Below, piece after piece: positions 41,022-48,948 of a DNA stretch of 64,000 bases. The stretch is taken from assembly GCA_965200685.1 (NCBI GenBank), contig OZ241379.1, positions 3,534,001 through 3,598,000 on the forward strand, written 5' to 3'. The notes below the pieces were generated by a model. The model was not told the origin of the DNA and searched no databases. It worked only from the letters and a program-made list of their open reading frames with translations. How positions within the stretch are numbered: position 1 is the stretch's first letter; each line of letters starts with the position of its first letter. The translations under genes and the position numbers were made by a program. Source of the stretch: Bin5 sp965200685 (lineage in GTDB: Bacteria; Chloroflexota; Anaerolineae; Caldilineales; Caldilineaceae).

Positions 41022-42114
41022 TATTTGTTGCCATATTTTGCATGAGTAGAGGAGGGACTGCATTTCCTACCTGATGAGATTTTTCAATATACGTTCCTGT
41101 AAATCGGAAATCATCGGAAAAAGACTGGAGTCTCGCTGCTTCTCTGATCGTCAACAATCGAACTTCACGAGGATGACAGAAGCGCCCAGAGCCAGGATGA
41201 AAAACCCATCTGGTAATTGTAGGCGCAATCATCTCAAAATCAAGTCTGCCATACGCCCCACTATACCCTGATTTCGGTCTGAGTTTCTCTGGTAACTGTT
41301 TTATCCCTTGCCCTGGCTCTAAAGACGCAATGCGCGCAAATTGCTTTTCATTCAACTCGCGCGTAATGTGGTCATAGAGAATTTTTGACTGTTCTCGCAT
41401 CTCCATTTGATATTCATTTTGTGGCTGATGATGATAGTTCATCGGTTCATATCCCTCACCATTCTCCAAAGAAGGCAGGTCTGCAATGGCAGACCAAGCG
41501 GAACGATATGGCTTGATTGTGTCAAATAAGGTGTTCATGTTCGCCGGCCCAAAAGTAAGAGCTGGAAACACAGGTTTCACCCCCGTTCTTGAGGCAAAGA
41601 AAAAGCAACGTCTTCTACGTTGCGGTACACCATAGGCCGGTGCATACAAAATCGCGACTTCTACTTCATAGCCAAGTTGTTCTAATGTCGTAAGAATCTC
41701 AATTCGCACAGATCCCTCATATGCCCTATACATTTCCGCTACATTCTCCATAACAACAGTTTTGGGCAACATAGCCTCAACAAAACGCAAAAAATCACGG
41801 AATAACTGATTGCGAGGGTCTTTGAGAAAGCGATAGGCTGCTGGGACATTCTTGGAAAAACCTTGACATGGTGGCCCGCCAATGAGGCAATCGAGTGTGC
41901 CTTGTTCTAGTTCTAGCATTGATAGTACTGCGGTTGGATCCAAAGCAGCTATATCTGCTTCTATGATCTTAGCGGTTGGATGATTTAGCTGAAATGTTTT
42001 TAAGGCCCTATCCCAGTTATCAATTCCAGCTAACACATGGAAACCAGCTTGATGTAACCCCCAAGACATGCCTCCACATCCACTGAATAGATCGACCACA
42101 GTTGGCTTTTTCAT
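40918..42114 (-). CDS. DNA (cytosine-5)-methyltransferase of a Type II-like R-M system
   Basis: A 398-residue C5-MTase. Motif I VVDLFSGCGGMSWGL, motif IV with catalytic Cys GGPPCQGFSKN, motif VI VVMENVAEMYR, motif VIII PQRRRRCFFF and motif X QVGNAVPPLLM are all visible. The recognition domain lies between VIII and X. I choose ATG 42114, where the family sequence starts and AAGGTG lies upstream; an open extension to 42216 would overlap the isomerase-like gene. The C-terminal 30 residues overlap the endonuclease gene on the opposite strand. The recognition site cannot be read from sequence. Confidence 0.93.
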   Translation of the reverse strand: MKKPTVVDLFSGCGGMSWGLHQAGFHVLAGIDNWDRALKTFQLNHPTAKIIEADIAALDPTAVLSMLELEQGTLDCLIGGPPCQGFSKNVPAAYRFLKDPRNQLFRDFLRFVEAMLPKTVVMENVAEMYRAYEGSVRIEILTTLEQLGYEVEVAILYAPAYGVPQRRRRCFFFASRTGVKPVFPALTFGPANMNTLFDTIKPYRSAWSAIADLPSLENGEGYEPMNYHHQPQNEYQMEMREQSKILYDHITRELNEKQFARIASLEPGQGIKQLPEKLRPKSGYSGAYGRLDFEMIAPTITRWVFHPGSGRFCHPREVRLLTIREAARLQSFSDDFRFTGTYIEKSHQVGNAVPPLLMQNMATNINICLGVLPKEAQSHHLLRDAAVQYETCTHSVET

Positions 42115-42148
42115 TGATTGCACCTTGCGTTCGCATATCGTCTGTCGG

Positions 42149-42991
42149 TCATGCCCGTTCGATCCCCGCGTCGGCAAAGGCCCGGGCCAGAGTCTGGTAG
42201 GTCTGCGTGGCCGCATCTAGCGGGTCGTAGCCAGGGCGACGCTGGACCATCACACTGATTTCGCTGGTGATAAAAGCGGTGTAGCCGTGGTGCTGCATGG
42301 ATTGTAGGTATGTGACGTAATCGAACTCCCCTTCGCCGGGGATCAGAAACTCAAAAGCAGGCACTGTGCCCCGCTCGTCCTTCACATGGGTATGGACCGC
42401 GTAGGGGGCCAGCGAGGAGATCGATTCTTCGATGTCGATCCCCATAACGTTAAAATGGCTGATATCAAAGTTGACCCGTACAGAATCCGACCCGACCCGC
42501 TTGATGACTTCCAGCATGCGAGAGGGTGTGTCAATGATCGAGCCTACATGGGGTTCAATGGCGAGAGTAACGCCGCGGCTCTGCGCGTAGTCCGCCAACT
42601 CTTGAATGCGTTCCACCAGCAGGTTCAGTTTGCTGGCCCACGCCTCAGGTCTGCTGCCGGCCGTTGTGTCGATGACCGGCGGCCCATCTGCCGATGCCCA
42701 ATCTACCGCTAGATCGATGGTTCGTTTCAGCCGCTCCAGATTGACGGCATGGGCGTCGGCATCCTCTTCCATCAGACTGACATGGCCTGCGATGGCTGGG
42801 AGCTGGAGATTGTGTTCTCGCAGCAGCGTCAGAATCCGCTGGCGTTCGCTTGTGGTCAACGACTCCAACGCGGTTGAATAGTGGGGTAGAACAGTCAACT
42901 CTACGCCATCAAAGCCCAGTTCGGCCAAATGGCGAACTGCTACATCTACGGGCACGGTCGGCATGCCCCATGTGCTGTATCCTAGCTGCAT
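42149..42991 (-). CDS. Sugar phosphate isomerase/epimerase-like TIM-barrel protein
   Basis: A xylose-isomerase-like barrel of 280 residues starting MQLGYSTWGMPTVPVDVAVRHLAELGFDGVELTV. Likely metal-binding residues lie in VTLAIEPHVGS, VNFDISHFNV, VHTHVKDERG and the Glu region FEFLIPGEGEFDY. The usual roles are isomerisation of sugars or inositol derivatives. It lies 35 bases upstream of the methyltransferase start, suggesting the restriction cassette is inserted between this gene and the SDR/Gfo group. Confidence 0.85.
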   Translation of the reverse strand: MQLGYSTWGMPTVPVDVAVRHLAELGFDGVELTVLPHYSTALESLTTSERQRILTLLREHNLQLPAIAGHVSLMEEDADAHAVNLERLKRTIDLAVDWASADGPPVIDTTAGSRPEAWASKLNLLVERIQELADYAQSRGVTLAIEPHVGSIIDTPSRMLEVIKRVGSDSVRVNFDISHFNVMGIDIEESISSLAPYAVHTHVKDERGTVPAFEFLIPGEGEFDYVTYLQSMQHHGYTAFITSEISVMVQRRPGYDPLDAATQTYQTLARAFADAGIERA

Positions 42992-43115
42992 TGTTATATC
43001 TTCCTAGCTGAAAACCTTGTCTGGTTCCGATGAATTCCGCTCAAATTCATACTGTAGTCTGCACAGTTCGCGAAGGCAATAGAATCATACGCAAGATTCT
43101 TTGAATGTGCAAACA

Positions 43116-43143
43116 TGATACCAACCTCTAGGAGGCAGTATCA
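43116..43143 (-). terminator. Candidate hairpin after the zinc dehydrogenase gene
   Basis: TGATAC (43116-43121) and GTATCA (43138-43143) pair, with a further possible CCTC/GAGG pairing inside. The structure lies 9 bases after the stop codon of the gene at 43152-44090. There is no T tract. Confidence 0.35.
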
Positions 43144-43151
43144 ATCACACG

Positions 43152-44090
43152 TTACTCCAGCATCACCACACCCTTCACGTAGGACGGATCCCCTGCTAGA
43201 ATCTCCTCCATCAGCGATGGGTAGCCGGCCAATGGGGGCGTATGCGTCACCAGCGGCCGCAGGTCAAAGATACCGGCATGGATCAGGCGGATAGCCGCTG
43301 GGAAGGGGTCTCGAATTTTCGAGCCGGGCGCGGAGTTTACAATCGTGAAGCCGCCCAGATGCCATTTGGTTGGATCGAAGCGAGCCTCTTGGCCTTTAAT
43401 CCAGCCGAAAAGATTGATACGCCCGCCCTGTTTGACGATGTCCGTGGCTAGGTCCAGGCCTGCTTGGCTGCCGGACGCATCAACGACCACATCGATCTGC
43501 TGGGCCTTCAGCATCCCGGCCAGATCATCCCGGTCATGCTCGGTCGGATTGACCGTCTCCTGTACCCCCTGCTGTCGGGCCAGCCCTAGACGGCTCTCGA
43601 CGATGTCAATGGCGATTAGCTGCGCGGCCGCTGAGTGGAGCAGCCCTTGTAGCAGGAGCTGGCCCATAAACCCGCAACCGATAACCGCTATGGTTTCGCC
43701 CGCGCGTAGATTGCAATGGTCCAGGCCGGTGACCGCGCAAGAGACCGGCTCAACGATCCAATATTCATCTGCCAGCTCCGAATCGGGGAGCGGGTAAACC
43801 CGTTCCATGGGCAGATTGCGTACAGTGGCGAAACCACCCCCGGCCACCCGATCCCCCTCTTTGATGCCTGTCACTCCCGCTCCGATCTTTGAAACATAGC
43901 CAACGCCTTCGTGTCCGGGAGGGGCCATCGGCTTCATATGCGCTCCTAGTTTGGCTGTCATCACATCCCAAGAACAGATACCACAGGCCCCGCCTGTCAC
44001 CTGCACCTCGCCGGCTTTGGGCTCGGGCACATCTCTCACATACAGTTTGATACTGCCATCGTCATGATACCGAAGTGTTTTACTTTCCAC
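43152..44090 (-). CDS. Zinc-dependent alcohol dehydrogenase family protein
   Basis: A medium-chain dehydrogenase of 312 residues. The catalytic zinc region shows GACGICSWDV and the PPGHEGVGYVSKIGAGV motif (GHE). The Rossmann motif is ETIAVIGCGFMGQLLLQGLL. It is shorter than threonine or sorbitol dehydrogenases and lacks the structural-zinc Cys lobe. It lies in the sugar and polyol region upstream of the isomerase-like gene, with 160 bases between. Confidence 0.87.
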   Translation of the reverse strand: MESKTLRYHDDGSIKLYVRDVPEPKAGEVQVTGGACGICSWDVMTAKLGAHMKPMAPPGHEGVGYVSKIGAGVTGIKEGDRVAGGGFATVRNLPMERVYPLPDSELADEYWIVEPVSCAVTGLDHCNLRAGETIAVIGCGFMGQLLLQGLLHSAAAQLIAIDIVESRLGLARQQGVQETVNPTEHDRDDLAGMLKAQQIDVVVDASGSQAGLDLATDIVKQGGRINLFGWIKGQEARFDPTKWHLGGFTIVNSAPGSKIRDPFPAAIRLIHAGIFDLRPLVTHTPPLAGYPSLMEEILAGDPSYVKGVVMLE

Positions 44091-44410
44091 AGAAACTCCC
44101 CCTGATTTCCTCCGTTTAGAAACGGCAGTTTTACTGGCTACTGCAGGTATCTTATCACAGATAGCTGCTAGTTGACAGGCCCCGCCACAGTGAAGACTGG
44201 GAGAGATCTGTACAGGATGTTCGCATATCTGCTGTCCTTATGCTACAATTCGGTCAGGATTCTCTGGATTGGCAGGATTCGATCTCACCTTCCCCAAGAT
44301 CCTGCTATATCTATTATCCGGTAAATTCTGTCCGTTTTCATGATTGAACGGTGATAACGGTCCCAGTATGCTTCGGATGTTACATCGTCCAACACACAGG
44401 AGGTAGTCAC
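44091..44410. other. Divergent 320-base control region upstream of the sugar-binding protein
   Basis: No gene seen. A forward promoter candidate is TTCGCA (44221-44226), 18 bases, then TACAAT (44245-44250), with TG one base before it. AACGGCAGTTTT (44121-44132) with ACTGCAG (44140-44146) resembles the element upstream of the oligopeptide-binding protein gene. GCAGGAT (44273-44279) and ATCCTGC (44300-44306) form a stem in the leader. ATTGAACGGTG (44343-44353) recurs at 45891-45901 at nearly the same distance from a start codon. Confidence 0.5.
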
Positions 44411-45772
44411 ATGACAGACCGAACAAATTCAGCCCCATCTCGCCGTCAATTTCTGCGTTTGTCCGCGTTTAGCGTGGGCGCGGCAGCCTTGGCAGCTTGC
44501 GCGGCCCCGGCCCCGCCCCAAGCAGACAGTGCCACTGGCGACGAGGCTGCCGCGACACAGGAGGCGACAAGCATCTCGTTCCTGACTCAAGGTGGCGGCG
44601 AAGTGGCGTTCCTACGCTATGAACCGCTGCTTGATAACTTTCAAGCCATGATCCCAGATATTACCATCGCGCCGATCTGGGAGCCGGGCGGGGCCATCGA
44701 AATCCAGACAAAGCTGTTGACACTCATCGCCGCCGGTGATGCACCGGATGCCTACTGGGCCCATAGCTACACCAATTCTGGGCAGGCAGTGCGTAACATT
44801 CAACTCGATCTCACCCCCTTCTTGGACGCAGACGACGACATCAGCGGCGATGATTTCCTGCTGGCTGCGTACAAGGATTTTCAGTACGAAGGCCGGCAGA
44901 TCGGCTTCCCCCGAGAGACGACCAGCACGGTTCTCATCTACAATGTAGAGCTGTTCGATGCAGCAGGTGTAGCAACGCCTGCGGATGGCTGGACCTGGGC
45001 GGACTTCATGGAAGCGGCCCAAGCCATCACCTCCGGGGAAGGGCCGGACAAAACCTACGGCACCGCGGATTGGCAGCGCAATCGCAATACGTGGATTAAA
45101 ATGTGGCAGCAGGGTGGCGATGTGCTGAGTGAGGACCGCACAACCTTCACCATGAACCAAGAGCCGAGCCTGTCGCAAGTAATTGAAATTCAGGGCTGGC
45201 ATCGGGACGACGGCATCCATCTGCCGGCGACGGTTGCCGAGGCCGGCGGTTTCAGCACCGGCGACCTGTTCACAACCGGAAAGATCGGGATGTTCCCGCA
45301 GTTCTCAGTCTTCTCCAATGTGATGTCATCGGAGTTCGCCTGGGATATCGCCCACCTGCCAGTCGATGAGGACGATACCCAGACTACCCGTGTGGCATCC
45401 GCCGGCCACAGCCTCTACAGCGGCACGAAAGTTCCAGATGCAGCTTGGCAGTGGATGAAATACCTAGGCGGCGAGGAGGCTTTCCGCCATTGGGTCGATG
45501 CCACGGGCCTGAATGTCCCCTCCCTGAAAGTTGTGGCCGCCAACTTGCTAGAAGCGAGTGCCGATGTCCTGCCGCCGAGTGCCCAGATCATGCTGGATGC
45601 CTTTGAGTACGGCCGCCCAGAACCGGTTTCCGGCGATTGGATCGGCGTACATCGGGAGGTGCAGCCGGCCCTTGATTCCATCTACGGCATAGAGAAAGCT
45701 GATGCCCAGACTAGGTTGGATGCCATCGCCAGCCGTGTTGAGGAGTTGGTCGTTTACGTGCCGGGTGTATAG
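44411..45772 (+). CDS. ABC transporter sugar-binding protein, family 1, Tat-exported lipoprotein
   Basis: 453 residues. The N terminus SRRQFLRLSAFSVGAAALAAC combines a twin-arginine signal with a lipobox. The mature part is an extracellular sugar-binding fold: FRYEPLLDNFQAMIPDI-like start, RETTSTVLIYNVELFDAAGV, WTWADFMEAAQAIT and the C-terminal WQWMKYLGGEEAFRHWV. ATG 44411 is preceded by AGGAGG at 44398-44403. It is separated from its presumed permease genes (48019 on) by an inserted three-gene segment. The sugar is unknown. Confidence 0.93.
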   Translation: MTDRTNSAPSRRQFLRLSAFSVGAAALAACAAPAPPQADSATGDEAAATQEATSISFLTQGGGEVAFLRYEPLLDNFQAMIPDITIAPIWEPGGAIEIQTKLLTLIAAGDAPDAYWAHSYTNSGQAVRNIQLDLTPFLDADDDISGDDFLLAAYKDFQYEGRQIGFPRETTSTVLIYNVELFDAAGVATPADGWTWADFMEAAQAITSGEGPDKTYGTADWQRNRNTWIKMWQQGGDVLSEDRTTFTMNQEPSLSQVIEIQGWHRDDGIHLPATVAEAGGFSTGDLFTTGKIGMFPQFSVFSNVMSSEFAWDIAHLPVDEDDTQTTRVASAGHSLYSGTKVPDAAWQWMKYLGGEEAFRHWVDATGLNVPSLKVVAANLLEASADVLPPSAQIMLDAFEYGRPEPVSGDWIGVHREVQPALDSIYGIEKADAQTRLDAIASRVEELVVYVPGV

Positions 45773-45782
45773 AGGAACAACA

Positions 45783-45814
45783 GAGGGCACTGAGGATTCG
45801 TTCCCTGTGCCCTC
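45783..45814 (+). terminator. Hairpin after the sugar-binding protein gene
   Basis: GAGGGCAC (45783-45790) and GTGCCCTC (45807-45814) form a perfect 8-bp stem 10 bases after the stop codon. The loop contains CGTTCCCT. A related hairpin follows the next gene at 46527-46557. Confidence 0.55.
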
Positions 45815-45959
45815 CCTTGTAAACCTGTACACATCAAACGTTGTCAGGAATGCGGTAAATTTTGATTCTATCTGAAAGCGAAAATCGTATTGAACGGTGT
45901 GCTGAAGAATCAGCGCAGAGATTGCACCGTCCAATCCACAATCTATCGGAGACAGTCTC

Positions 45960-46487
45960 ATGACAGATCGAACAGACATATGGACCGTGTTGGCAATGGT
46001 GGGGGGGATAGGAGCGTTGCTATTGGGTATAGTGGCCCTCATACAAGCTTTGACCGGTAATTTGGCAGCGGTGAACGGATGGGCAGCCCCGGCCGCGATG
46101 GGAGTGAGCGGTTTCTCCCAAGCATCTTCAAATCATTGGGCCAAGTTCCTCGGAGGCATAGGAGGCCTTGCAGCAACCATCGCGCTCTTTGTACAGGACC
46201 CCCTTGGTATGACGATTGTCATTGTCTTAATGCTGGTGGTAGGAAGTGTAGGGGCAGTCCTAGTTTATCGAAAGATGGGAGATGTAGAGCGGTATCGTGG
46301 GGTCGTCGCGCTTGGAGGCCTGTTGGGCGTACTTGTCGGAATGCTGGCCGCATACTTCGTACACTCGTTGAGAGGCAATATGGACCAGGCGAGCTGGATG
46401 GCAAATGGGGCGGGCATAGTGGCAGTCATTGCTGTTCTCGCGGTAATCGGCCTCCTCGTTTATCAAAGACAGGTGACTTCTTCTTGA
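45960..46487 (+). CDS. Small multi-pass membrane protein of unknown function
   Basis: 175 residues with about four to five membrane segments (residues near 8-30, 45-65, 75-100, 115-135 and 150-170), rich in Gly, Val and Ala. Not recognised. The N terminus MTDRT and the leader (ATTGAACGGTG 69 bases upstream) mirror those of the binding-protein gene at 44411. This suggests the expression signals were duplicated when the gene was inserted. CGGAGA precedes the start. It is followed by its own hairpin and then the ATPase gene. Confidence 0.75.
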   Translation: MTDRTDIWTVLAMVGGIGALLLGIVALIQALTGNLAAVNGWAAPAAMGVSGFSQASSNHWAKFLGGIGGLAATIALFVQDPLGMTIVIVLMLVVGSVGAVLVYRKMGDVERYRGVVALGGLLGVLVGMLAAYFVHSLRGNMDQASWMANGAGIVAVIAVLAVIGLLVYQRQVTSS

Positions 46488-46526
46488 GACACAGGGAATC
46501 ACTGCCAAGCCTGATACCATAGAGGG

Positions 46527-46557
46527 CGCAGAGGACCCGTTCCCTGTGTCCTCTGCG
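46527..46557 (+). terminator. Hairpin after the small membrane protein gene
   Basis: CGCAGAGGAC (46527-46536) and GTCCTCTGCG (46548-46557) form a perfect 10-bp stem with loop CCGTTCCCTGT. Most of the surrounding bases match the hairpin at 45783-45814, including CGTTCCCTGTG. Confidence 0.55.
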
Positions 46558-46597
46558 GCCCTTAGTGCCGCTTTCGCAAAGAGTATGGAGAGAGTCG

Positions 46598-47848
46598 ATG
46601 TTCCGCCAAATCACTCTGAAAAACTATCGTACACACCGAGAAACATCGCTTGCATTACATCCACTTACGTTGTTGGTCGGCAACAATAACTCTGGGAAAT
46701 CCAATATTCTGCAAGGTATTCGGCACCTTTCACACCTCGTATGGCGGTCAGATCCGCATCGTGATAGACCTGACCTTGCAAAAATTCGAGCTGGTGCTGA
46801 TTACTTCTATCATCGATATCGCTTGGCGAAAGATGATGAACCAATGGCTTGGTCGGTAATTTGGCAAGAGAATAACCTTACAGTGTCCTATGAACTGGAG
46901 TTGTTTCAGACAGAACCTTCAAAGGCGTTTGTAAGGTGCCGGGAAAGAGTAAGAGTGCAGAGCAGCAACGCAGATCTCCTTGAACTATCAAGCGGGTTCA
47001 ATGAAGAAGCAAACCAGCTTACATTGCGTACGCATATAGAACACAACAACGAACTGTCACAGGAACTGCGAAAGATCTGTCGAGAGTTCTTTCGCAAACT
47101 TGGAACAGCATTTGTCTATCACTTTCAGCCTTCGTATCTCAACAATTCAAACGACAGCGACTCTCGAATCAGGCCATACGGACGGGACGAACGCGTTGCC
47201 ATTCCCTCTGCTCTCGGTTATGAAGGTGGTAACTTTCAGAGACTGATTTTTTACGCCAAAGAGCGCGAAGAAAGAGTGTTCTCACGCTTTGTTGCTCTCG
47301 TGCGAAGATTTAACGAGGAGTTTCATGGAGTGCGCCTCAACCTTAGAGGATTTCCCATTTGGGAGTTTGATCTGGGCAGCACAAGGACTGACCGACTTTT
47401 GGAGGAGTTTGCCCCCGACCTGCTTTCGGACGGTTTTTTGAAAGCGGCTGTTATCGCATTGATCGTTTCTCTTGAACGGTCACCATCAATCATCATGGTA
47501 GAAGAAATTGAGAACGGGATCAATCCTGGTAATATTCGTGAGATTATGAACTGGCTCTGGCAAGCGGCGTCAACGCAGCGGCCCCATGGCATGTCTCAAT
47601 TTATCCTGACATCCCATAGCCCTTCCGTATTGCGTGAATTCTACAGACATCTTGAAAACGTCTACACCTTGCGATTGGATAAATCAACACATCAGAGTGA
47701 TGTACGCAACCTAAACAGATCCTTGGAGACATTGGTAGGAATCGGTTCAATTGAAGGCTCAGTAACGAAAGATGAGCAAGGGAATCGTAGAGTCGAAATA
47801 CCACCATACCAGTTGACCGAACTGTGGTACTCAGGAACTATAGGATAA
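46598..47848 (+). CDS. OLD-like AAA/ABC-type ATPase
   Basis: 416 residues. The N terminus FRQITLKNYRTHRETSLALHPLTLLVGNNNSGKSN has the SMC/RecF-like strand and Walker A (GNNNSGKS). Walker B is IIMVEEIENGINP, followed by FILTSHSPSVLREF, the His-switch region typical of OLD-family and related defence ATPases. There is no C-terminal TOPRIM domain, so it probably works with a separate nuclease. ATG 46598 has GGAG seven bases upstream. A short truncated frame follows 7 bases after its stop. A role in phage or plasmid defence is inferred. Confidence 0.85.
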   Translation: MFRQITLKNYRTHRETSLALHPLTLLVGNNNSGKSNILQGIRHLSHLVWRSDPHRDRPDLAKIRAGADYFYHRYRLAKDDEPMAWSVIWQENNLTVSYELELFQTEPSKAFVRCRERVRVQSSNADLLELSSGFNEEANQLTLRTHIEHNNELSQELRKICREFFRKLGTAFVYHFQPSYLNNSNDSDSRIRPYGRDERVAIPSALGYEGGNFQRLIFYAKEREERVFSRFVALVRRFNEEFHGVRLNLRGFPIWEFDLGSTRTDRLLEEFAPDLLSDGFLKAAVIALIVSLERSPSIIMVEEIENGINPGNIREIMNWLWQAASTQRPHGMSQFILTSHSPSVLREFYRHLENVYTLRLDKSTHQSDVRNLNRSLETLVGIGSIEGSVTKDEQGNRRVEIPPYQLTELWYSGTIG

Positions 47849-47855
47849 CAAGGCC

Positions 47856-47996
47856 ATGGCTTGTAGGATTGGGATTATTGGCGATGGCCCGACCGATTCA
47901 AAGGTAATCGGCAGGCTTGCCGAGTGCATTTCATTCAACGGGGATATGAATGGAATTATACATCCATATGATGCTTTGGCGTGGCTCAAATGCTGA
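47856..47996 (+). pseudogene. Truncated partner gene of the ATPase (TOPRIM/DUF4276-like N terminus)
   Basis: A 46-residue frame starting MACRIGIIGDGPTDSKVIGRL and ending after HPYDALAWLKC. The IGIIGDGPTD start resembles the first strand and acidic loop of TOPRIM or DUF4276-like proteins that often follow AAA ATPase genes as their nuclease partner. It stops 22 bases before the permease gene. The missing remainder suggests truncation when the cassette was inserted into, or partly lost from, the ABC operon. The family resemblance is from memory and short. Confidence 0.5.
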
Positions 47997-48018
47997 TTCG
48001 GTACAGTAGAGAAGCTAT

Positions 48019-48948
48019 ATGCGTATGCAAATTTTGGTAACTTCCTGGCGCAGACGCCGGCATAGCATCCTCTGGACAGAGTACCGGGACGGGTATCTGT
48101 TCATTCTGCCATGGCTGCTCGGCTTTCTGATCTTCATGGCCGGGCCCATGCTGGCATCATTGTACATCTCTTTCACCCGTTGGGAGATCGTCACGCCATC
48201 GGTGTGGGTGGGGACCGCCCAATACACGAAGATGTTCAGCGATGACCGCTTCTGGTTGAGCCTCTTCAACACCAGCTACTACGTGTTCATCGGCGTGCCG
48301 CTGCATCTGTTCATGGCCCTGCTGGCCGCGCTGGCTGTGAATCTGAACCTGCGCGGCATTCGTTTCTATCGCACAGCCTATTATGTGCCTTCCCTGACGC
48401 CTGTGGTAGCCAATTCGATTCTATGGGTCTGGATTTTCCATCCGGAATGGGGGCTGGCCAACGCCTTCCTGTCATGGTTTGGGTTGGAGGGGCTGTACTG
48501 GCTGCAAGATCCGCGCCTGGCCAAGCCGGCCTTGATTCTTATGAGCTTCTGGTCCATCGGCGGCCAGATGGTGATTCTGCTGGCCGGCCTGAAGGGCATC
48601 CCCGAAACCCTGTACGAGGCCGCGTCCATTGATGGGGCAAACTGGTGGAGCCGATTCTGGCATATCACTCTGCCGCTGCTCACACCCGCCCTGTTCTTTA
48701 ATCTGATTATTGCCATTATCGGCGCATTTCAGGTCTTCACCCAAGCCTACATTATGACCGATGGCGGGCCGAACTATGCGACACTCTTTTATCTTCTGTA
48801 CCTGTACCGCTACGCCTTTGAAAATTTCCGCATGGGCTACGCATCGGCCATGGCATGGGTGCTGTTTTTGATCGTTCTTGTGTTTACGATCATTCAGTTC
48901 CGGCTGTCGGACCGCTGGGTCTTTTACGAGGGCGATCTACGCAAATGA
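48019..48948 (+). CDS. Sugar ABC transporter permease (MalF-like)
   Basis: 309 residues with about six membrane segments. It contains DGYLFILPWLLGFLIFMAGPM, the SFTRWEI segment after the first helix, and the EAA loop GIPETLYEAASIDGANWWSRFWHITLPLLTPALF. The stop overlaps the next start (ATGA). It is presumed to serve the binding protein at 44411-45772 despite the 2.2-kb insertion. No ATPase gene is present; such systems often share one MsmK/UgpC-type ATPase. Confidence 0.93.
   Translation: MRMQILVTSWRRRRHSILWTEYRDGYLFILPWLLGFLIFMAGPMLASLYISFTRWEIVTPSVWVGTAQYTKMFSDDRFWLSLFNTSYYVFIGVPLHLFMALLAALAVNLNLRGIRFYRTAYYVPSLTPVVANSILWVWIFHPEWGLANAFLSWFGLEGLYWLQDPRLAKPALILMSFWSIGGQMVILLAGLKGIPETLYEAASIDGANWWSRFWHITLPLLTPALFFNLIIAIIGAFQVFTQAYIMTDGGPNYATLFYLLYLYRYAFENFRMGYASAMAWVLFLIVLVFTIIQFRLSDRWVFYEGDLRK

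Noticed and set aside
42115..42216. N-terminal extension of the C5-methyltransferase
   Set aside because: It would overlap the isomerase-like gene by 68 bases, has an Arg/Pro-rich non-family sequence, and a good start exists at 42114.
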